From Streptomyces sp. NBC_00376 (lineage in GTDB: Bacteria > Actinomycetota > Actinomycetes > Streptomycetales > Streptomycetaceae): a DNA stretch of 64,000 nucleotides. Below, piece after piece: positions 58,968 through 64,000 of the stretch. Under the pieces are notes generated by a model that worked only from the letters and a program-made list of their open reading frames with translations, did no database searches and was not told the origin of the DNA. The position numbers and the translations under genes are program-made. The DNA is taken from contig NZ_CP107960.1 in assembly GCF_036077095.1 (NCBI RefSeq), forward strand, positions 7,564,001 through 7,628,000, in the 5' to 3' direction. Position 1 is the stretch's first letter. Every line of letters starts with the position of its first letter.

Positions 58968-59335
58968 ACCTCCAGATCGACCTTTCCTGGCTGCTCATGG
59001 TGGCCGAGCACAAGACCCCCGGTGACCCCCAGGTGGTCGACTGGGGTGCGCTCGTGGCCGCCGTGGCCCGCCATGAGGCCGAGATCTTCGGCAGCCCCGT
59101 CTACAGCGACCCGCATTCCCGGGCCGCCGCTCTCCTGCAGTTGCTGCTCCATGTCCCCGCGCTCGAACACTCCAACGCGATGTTCTCCTCGGCCGTCGCG
59201 TACGGCTATCTCGTCGCCTCCGGACTCAAGGTCATCACCTCGCCCGAGCAGGTGCGTGATCTGGCCCGGCTGGTGAAGGAGGGCAAGGCCGACGTCCGGG
59301 CCATCGCCGACGAACTCCGCCAGTGGAGCCTGTGA
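58964..59335 (+). CDS. Fic/Doc-type toxin with degenerate catalytic motif
   Basis: 123 residues. Resembles the toxin components annotated as Fic/Doc in Streptomyces: helix AALLQLLLHVPALEHSNAMF and AVAYGYLVASGLKVI match the Fic core helix pair. In the motif H-P-F-x-D/E-G-N-K/G-R only the Asn (N71) is kept; the His position holds Pro65, the acid is His69, and the two basic positions are Ala and Met. AMP- or phosphate-transfer by the usual chemistry is therefore doubtful. TTG start in the antitoxin stop. The TA assignment rests on arrangement and family look. Confidence 0.7.
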   Translation: MNLQIDLSWLLMVAEHKTPGDPQVVDWGALVAAVARHEAEIFGSPVYSDPHSRAAALLQLLLHVPALEHSNAMFSSAVAYGYLVASGLKVITSPEQVRDLARLVKEGKADVRAIADELRQWSL

Positions 59336-59494
59336 CCGTCCCGGCAGTGGAGCCCACGACAGCCCCTCGCCGGAGGAGCCGGTAGTCCCGCGCCGGAGAA
59401 GCCGGTGACCGCCCCGGCAGCGGGGTGAAGCCCGTGACCGCCCCGGCGACACGGCGGCCGTGGACCGATCCGCGTGCAACAGTGGACCGGCGCG
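59336..59494. repeat. degenerate repeat between toxin and methyltransferase
   Basis: Short imperfect repeats around gtgaccgccccggc (clear at 59405 and 59432) and gagccggt-like units. No gene seen. Probably slippage-derived; it could double as a terminator region for the convergent genes. Confidence 0.45.
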
Positions 59495-60172
59495 TCAGGC
59501 CGCCACGTCCGGGCGGCGCGCCACGCCCAGCACGCATGTCGACGTGGGCAGCCGGATTCCCCACTCCGGCATCCTGACCCTGCGGTACGTCTCCACCACG
59601 AATCCGGCCCTCTCGATGGCACCCAGCGTGTCGCGCCCCGTATGGCAACCGCCCGTCATCAGCGGCCAGACCGTACGGTCCAGCGCTTGCTGCGTCACCG
59701 CCATTGCCCGGTCGTCGGCCTGCACATGCTCGAAGAAGCGCAGCTCACCGCCGGGCCGCAGCACCCGCACGATCTCCGCGAGCGAACGCTCCACACTCCG
59801 TACGCTGCACAGCACCAGCGAGGCGACCGCCCCGTCGAACGCCTCGCTCTTCACCGGCAGCGCCTCCGCCGCGCCCGGCACCACATCCACCGGGAGCCCG
59901 GCGCGCAGCGCCGACCGCACCGCCAGCCGCCGCAGACTGCGCTCGGGCTCGATGGCCACCACCTCCGACACCGCGGGCGGGTAGTGCGCGAAGTTCAGGC
60001 CATTGCCCGCGCCTATCTCGATGACCCGGCCGGACATGCCGTCCAACAGCTCCGAGCGCACCGCGGCCAGCCCCGCCTTGGTCTCCGCGACCACGCTCAT
60101 CCGGGCGTAGAACCGGGCGAAGACGGGATGGTGCACCGCGTCCTGTGGGATTCTCGTGCTGCGCAGACGCAT
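59495..60172 (-). CDS. class I SAM-dependent methyltransferase
   Basis: 225 residues. AdoMet motif I VIEIGAGNGLNFAHY (~50-64), post I VVAIEPERSLRR, motif III area RVLRPGGELRFFEHV. The Methyltransf_11/25-like group; the substrate is unknown. Downstream of bioD on the same strand (78-nt gap), perhaps sharing its transcript by readthrough, but there is no known link with biotin (it is not a BioC by its N-terminus; this is an inference). Confidence 0.85.
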   Translation of the reverse strand: MRLRSTRIPQDAVHHPVFARFYARMSVVAETKAGLAAVRSELLDGMSGRVIEIGAGNGLNFAHYPPAVSEVVAIEPERSLRRLAVRSALRAGLPVDVVPGAAEALPVKSEAFDGAVASLVLCSVRSVERSLAEIVRVLRPGGELRFFEHVQADDRAMAVTQQALDRTVWPLMTGGCHTGRDTLGAIERAGFVVETYRRVRMPEWGIRLPTSTCVLGVARRPDVAA

Positions 60173-60250
60173 GACGGACCTCCTCGACCGGGCGCTCCGG
60201 CAGAAAGTGCGGCTACTTAGATTCTCCCCCGTCCCGCGCCGCTCATCCGC

Positions 60251-60940
60251 TCATCCGGCGGGCCGATTCCCGCCCAGCTCCGCCGCGAGCCAACTCCCGG
60301 CCCGCGCACGGAAGTCGGTGGGCTCCAGCGCTCCCGCACCGGCCGGCACCGCACCCAGCAGCGGGGCACCCGCCACCACGGGGAGGTCCGCCAGATTGCA
60401 GCGCGACGCCAGATCCGGCTCGGCGGGCATGCTGCCCACCACCACGCCGAGACACCCCAGCCCCCGGGCCCGCAGCGCCTCCGCGGTCAGCGCGGTGGTG
60501 TTGAGCGTGCCCAGACCGGCGGGCGTCACGACCAGTACCGGCGCGTCCAGCAGCCGGGCGGCGTCGGCGAGGGTCGAACCCTCGTCGTCGAACCGTACGA
60601 GCAGGCCCCCCGCACCCTCGATCAGCACCAGATCGTGTTCGGTCGCCAGCTTCTGCGCCGCGTCGGCGATCTCGTACGGCCGCACCGGCGGGAGACCAGC
60701 CCTGCGGGCGGCCGTTGCGGGAGCCAACGGCTCGGGAAACCGGGCCAGTTCGACCGCGGTGACATGGCCCCCCGCCAACCGTGCCACCTCTGCGGCATCA
60801 CCGGGTTCGCCGGGGGCCAGCCCCGTCTGCGCCGGCTTGAGCACCGCGACGCCGCGGTCCGCGCACGCCGCCGCCACGGCCGCCGTCACGACCGTCTTGC
60901 CGATCTCCGTGCCCGTCCCCGTCACCACCAGAAACGTCAT
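60251..60940 (-). CDS. bioD: dethiobiotin synthetase
   Basis: ATP-dependent closure of the ureido ring of dethiobiotin from DAPA and CO2. 229 residues. P-loop GTGTEIGKT (residues ~8-16), LKPAQTG, and [11 protein letters not shown] match BioD. ATG 60940, one nucleotide after the bioA stop. Third gene of the bioB-bioA-bioD operon. Confidence 0.94.
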   Translation of the reverse strand: MTFLVVTGTGTEIGKTVVTAAVAAACADRGVAVLKPAQTGLAPGEPGDAAEVARLAGGHVTAVELARFPEPLAPATAARRAGLPPVRPYEIADAAQKLATEHDLVLIEGAGGLLVRFDDEGSTLADAARLLDAPVLVVTPAGLGTLNTTALTAEALRARGLGCLGVVVGSMPAEPDLASRCNLADLPVVAGAPLLGAVPAGAGALEPTDFRARAGSWLAAELGGNRPAG

Positions 60941-60941
60941 C

Positions 60942-62246
60942 TCAACCCTCTCGCGCAGCCGCGCACACGGCGCGGCAGATACGTGCCACATCCTCGTCAC
61001 CGGTCACATACGGCGGCATCGTGTAGACGAGGTCGCGGAACGGCCGCAGCCACACCCCTTCCCGTACCGCCGCCCGGGTCGCGGCCGCCATGTCCACCTC
61101 GTGGTCGAGATGTACGACGCCGATCGCACCCAGCACCCGCACGTCCCGTACCCCGGGCAGTTCCGACGCCGGGGCGAGACCCTCCCGCAGCCCCGTGCCG
61201 ATCCGCTTCACCTCCCGCTCCCAGTCCTGGCCGAGCAGCAGATCGACGGAGGCGCACGCCACCGCGGCGGCGAGCGGATTGCCCATGAACGTCGGTCCGT
61301 GCGCGAGCACCGGCACCTCGCCGCTGGAGATGCCCTCCGCCACCCGGGAGGTGCACAGGGTCGCCGCCATCGTCAGATAGCCGCCGGTCAGCGCCTTGCC
61401 CACACACATGACATCGGGGGAGACCCCCGCATGCCCGGCGGCGAACAGCTTCCCGGTGCGGCCGAAGCCTGTGGCGATCTCGTCGAACACCAGCAGCACC
61501 TCGTGCTCGTCGCACGCCTCGCGCAGCACCCGCAGATACGCGGGGGAGTGGAACCGCATTCCGCCCGCACCCTGCACCACCGGCTCCACGATCACCGCGG
61601 CCAGGCGGTCGGCGTGCTCGGCGATCAGCTCCCGCAGGTGCCGTACGTACGCGGGGTCCGGTTCCGCGTCGAAACCTGCCGGGGGCTCGTCCGCGAAGAC
61701 CTGGCGGGGCAGCACCCCCGACCACAGCTCGTGCATGCCGCCCTCGGGGTCGCAGACCGACATCGGCTGCCAGGTGTCCCCGTGATAGCCGCCGCGCCAG
61801 GTGAGCAGCCGCTGCTTGGCGGGCCGCCCGGCCGAGCGCCAGTACTGCAGGCACATCTTGACCGCGACCTCGACGGAGACCGACCCCGAGTCGGAGAGGA
61901 AGACGTGCCGCAGTGGCTCCGGAGTGATCTCGACCAGCCGGGTGGCCAGCCGCACGGCGGGCTCATGGGTGAGCCCGCCGAACATCACATGGCTCATCCG
62001 GCCCAGCTGATCACGGGCCGCATCGTTGAGCACCGGATGGTTGTAGCCGTGCACCGCCGACCACCAGGACGACATGCCGTCGACCAACTCGCTCTGCCCG
62101 TGGGACGGTTCGGCCAGCCTCAGCCGCACCCCGGACGCGGACTCCACGACCAGTGGCTCCTGACGTCCCGGCATCGGGCCGTACGGATGCCAGACGTGGG
62201 CCCGGTCCAGGGACCGCAGCTCGGCCGGGGAGAGGGCCTCAGGCAT
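60942..62246 (-). CDS. bioA: adenosylmethionine-8-amino-7-oxononanoate aminotransferase
   Basis: PLP enzyme converting KAPA to DAPA with SAM as amino donor. 434 residues. HVWHPYGPM (N-terminal), [34 protein letters not shown] and the Schiff-base Lys in GKALTGGYL are BioA hallmarks. ATG 62246 overlaps bioB by 8 bp; bioD follows at once. Confidence 0.95.
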   Translation of the reverse strand: MPEALSPAELRSLDRAHVWHPYGPMPGRQEPLVVESASGVRLRLAEPSHGQSELVDGMSSWWSAVHGYNHPVLNDAARDQLGRMSHVMFGGLTHEPAVRLATRLVEITPEPLRHVFLSDSGSVSVEVAVKMCLQYWRSAGRPAKQRLLTWRGGYHGDTWQPMSVCDPEGGMHELWSGVLPRQVFADEPPAGFDAEPDPAYVRHLRELIAEHADRLAAVIVEPVVQGAGGMRFHSPAYLRVLREACDEHEVLLVFDEIATGFGRTGKLFAAGHAGVSPDVMCVGKALTGGYLTMAATLCTSRVAEGISSGEVPVLAHGPTFMGNPLAAAVACASVDLLLGQDWEREVKRIGTGLREGLAPASELPGVRDVRVLGAIGVVHLDHEVDMAAATRAAVREGVWLRPFRDLVYTMPPYVTGDEDVARICRAVCAAAREG

Positions 62247-63405
62247 TGGGGGCGAGATCCGTTCCCGCGCCACGACGGCGGACCGCCACCAGATCCGTGC
62301 GCGCGGCCGGCACCTCCTGGGCATCGGGCGCGGCCTCCCCGGGCGCGTCACCGCACGGGGCGCAGCCGCCGTCGTGCGAACCGCAGCCGCCGCGGGACTC
62401 CGCACGGTGCGCGGGCAGCGTCGTCGTGCCCGCCCCCTCCACCTCGAAACCGGCGTCCGCGATCATGTCCAGGTCCACCTGGCCCGCCTGCCCCTCGCTG
62501 GTGAGGTAGTCGCCCAGGAAGATCGAGTTGACCAGGTGCAGGGCCAGCGGCTGCATCGAGCGCAGATGGACCTCGCGCCCGCCCGCGAGCCGTACCTCCA
62601 CGTCCGGGCAGACGAACCGGACCATCGCCAGAATCCGCAGACAGCGCTGCGGGGTGAGGTTCCACTCCTTTGCCAGCGGGGTTCCCTCGAACGGGATCAG
62701 GAAGTTCACCGGCACCGAGTCAGGATCCAGTTCGCGCAGCGAGAAGACGACATCGACCAGGTCGGCGTCGCTCTCGCCCATTCCGGCGATCAGTCCGGAA
62801 CACGCCGAGAGCCCGGCGGCCTGCGCCTGCTGGACGGTCTCCACCCGGTCCGCGTAGGTGTGGGTGGTGGTGATGTCCCCGTACGTTCCCTCGGACGTGT
62901 TGAGGTTGTGGTTGTACGCGTCGGCACCCGCCGAACGCAGCCGGTCGGCCTGTCCGTCGGAGAGCAGACCGAGGCAGGCGCACACCTCGACGCCCTCGTT
63001 CTGTTCCTTGATCGCCTCGATGGTCTCCGACACCCGGTCGACATCGCGATCCGTCGGACCGCGGCCGCTCGCCACCAGGCACACCCGCTTGGCGCCGCCC
63101 GCCACCCCGGCGGCGGCGGCCTTCGACGCCTCGTCCGGTTTCAGCCAGGTGTACTTGAGGATCCCGGCCTTGGAGCCGAGCCGCTGCGAGCAGTACGAGC
63201 AGTCCTCGGGGCAGAGACCGGACTTGAGGTTGACCAGATAGTTCAGCTTCACGCGCCGCCCGAACCACTGACGGCGCACCTTTCCGGCCGCGGCCACCAC
63301 TTCGAGCAGATCGTCGTCGGAGGTCGCCAGTACGGCGAGGGCTTCTTCGCGGGTCGGCAGCTCGCGCCGCAGCCCCTTGTCCACCAGCGTGTTCAGGAGG
63401 TCCAT
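62239..63405 (-). CDS. bioB: biotin synthase
   Basis: Radical-SAM enzyme inserting sulfur into dethiobiotin. 388 residues. Radical-[11 protein letters not shown] (Cys65, 69, 72). The usual [2Fe-2S] ligands also appear present: Cys in [24 protein letters not shown], and Arg in [10 protein letters not shown]-terminal extension of ~60 residues has Cys341, 348 and 351 ([13 protein letters not shown]), absent from E. coli BioB. ATG 63405 preferred over a TTG two codons upstream. First gene of bioBAD. Confidence 0.95.
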   Translation of the reverse strand: MDLLNTLVDKGLRRELPTREEALAVLATSDDDLLEVVAAAGKVRRQWFGRRVKLNYLVNLKSGLCPEDCSYCSQRLGSKAGILKYTWLKPDEASKAAAAGVAGGAKRVCLVASGRGPTDRDVDRVSETIEAIKEQNEGVEVCACLGLLSDGQADRLRSAGADAYNHNLNTSEGTYGDITTTHTYADRVETVQQAQAAGLSACSGLIAGMGESDADLVDVVFSLRELDPDSVPVNFLIPFEGTPLAKEWNLTPQRCLRILAMVRFVCPDVEVRLAGGREVHLRSMQPLALHLVNSIFLGDYLTSEGQAGQVDLDMIADAGFEVEGAGTTTLPAHRAESRGGCGSHDGGCAPCGDAPGEAAPDAQEVPAARTDLVAVRRRGAGTDLAPNA

Positions 63406-63471
63406 GGTCAAGATCCTGGCCTACGGCACGGCCCGCAGCCAAGGAGGAACCGGACAACAGAGCCCGCCGAG

Positions 63472-63491
63472 GGTGTGTGTATTGCCACACC
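63472..63491. promoter_or_regulatory. inverted repeat between bioB and bioF
   Basis: ggtgtg / cacacc with 8 nt between, in the divergent bioB-bioF spacer (142 bp). A candidate operator for a biotin repressor, or part of a promoter. No match to a known BirA or BioQ site was established. Confidence 0.3.
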
Positions 63492-63547
63492 ATGACCTGT
63501 TGCAACCACGGTTAGGGTCTGTGAGCTGCCTACAAAAGGGACTGCTC

Positions 63548-64000
63548 ATGCCCTTCGACCCGTTCGACTGGATCGACACCGAGGCGCGCCGCCGCGCGGA
63601 CGCCGGACTCGTCCGGACCCTGCGCCCCCGGCCCGCCGCGTCCGGACTTCTGGACCTCGCGAGCAATGACTATCTGGGCCTGACCCGACACCCCGACGTC
63701 ACCGCCGCCGCCGCCGAGGCCGCGCGCGAGTGGGGTGCGGGCGCGACCGGATCCCGACTGGTCACCGGCTCCACCGCACTGCACGCCGAACTCGAAGGCG
63801 AACTGGCCGAATTCTGCGGTTTCGAAGCGGCCCTGGTGCTGTCATCGGGTTATGCGGCCAACCTCGCGGCCGTCACGGCGCTCACCGGCCTTGGCTCGCT
63901 GATCGTCTCCGACGCGGGCAACCACGCCTCGATCGTGGACGGTTGTCGGCTCTCCCGCGCCGGAACCGCCGTCGTTCCGCATGCCGACCCCGAGGCCGTA
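63548..64000 (+). CDS. bioF: 8-amino-7-oxononanoate synthase, N-terminal part
   Basis: First step of biotin ring assembly: pimeloyl-thioester plus alanine gives KAPA, PLP-dependent. 151 codons visible; the rest lies beyond the window. LDLASNDYLGLTRHPDV, GAGATGSRLVTGSTALHAEL and EAALVLSSGYAANLAAVTAL are typical of the alpha-oxoamine synthases. ATG 63548. Divergent to bioBAD. Confidence 0.92.
   Translation, partial: MPFDPFDWIDTEARRRADAGLVRTLRPRPAASGLLDLASNDYLGLTRHPDVTAAAAEAAREWGAGATGSRLVTGSTALHAELEGELAEFCGFEAALVLSSGYAANLAAVTALTGLGSLIVSDAGNHASIVDGCRLSRAGTAVVPHADPEAV

Overview
This is a high-GC actinobacterial chromosome segment, almost certainly Streptomyces. The coding strands show strong third-position G/C bias, GTG and TTG starts are frequent, and probable leaderless genes occur. 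The gene set is typical of the genus: a divergent third EF-Tu (tuf3), actinobacterial Lnt, many GntR/ROK/XRE/AsnC regulators, an ECF41 sigma factor and the bio genes. From memory, unchecked, the order from bio through purB to tuf3 resembles the S. coelicolor SCO1240-SCO1340 interval. I saw no rRNA, tRNA or CRISPR array.

Layout: 1-5.7 kb carries the end of an FAD monooxygenase, a Gfo/Idh/MocA oxidoreductase, apolipoprotein N-acyltransferase, a SnoaL-like protein and a tandem universal stress protein. From 5.7 to 9.3 kb lies a decayed integrated element. It is bounded by a perfect 26-bp direct repeat inside the 3' end of uppP. The left repeat sits in a displaced uppP 3' remnant, and the right repeat sits in the intact uppP, whose last codons look imported. 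Inside are phage and other gene fragments, a small phage-like gene and an intact membrane PP2C phosphatase. From 9.2 to 21 kb come uppP, a VTT-domain membrane protein, tuf3, a patatin-like protein, a spermidine synthase-like protein converging on an MFS exporter, a DedA protein, a gamma carbonic anhydrase, an acyltransferase and a divergent DMT transporter/XRE-cupin pair.

From 21 to 34.6 kb are a YbaK-type deacylase, an AAC(3)-like acetyltransferase, a CoA-binding protein, a YigZ protein, the coupled sbcD-sbcC repair nuclease, two Lrp/AsnC regulators each divergent from a target-like gene (rhodanese; PLP sulphur lyase), a DUF885 metallohydrolase and a membrane-ACT-GNAT protein. From 34.6 to 38.7 kb lies a coupled SWIM zinc-finger/DUF6493 pair of unknown function. 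From 38.7 to 51 kb come a PhoD phosphatase, a MocR regulator divergent from a DMT transporter, an alpha/beta hydrolase, an ECF41 sigma factor, a GntR regulator behind DasR-like operators, a ROK regulator and a two-component system divergent from an ABC exporter.

From 51 kb to the end are a Mug-type glycosylase, purB, an SGNH hydrolase, two overlapping CNNM/CBS membrane proteins, a GNAT, a secreted transglycosylase, an RHH/Fic-like toxin-antitoxin pair whose Fic catalytic motif is degenerate, a methyltransferase and the biotin genes bioD, bioA and bioB divergent from bioF, which runs off the window. The items most worth following up are the uppP-integrated element, the degenerate Fic module, the SWIM-DUF6493 pair, the membrane-ACT-GNAT protein and the CNNM leader.
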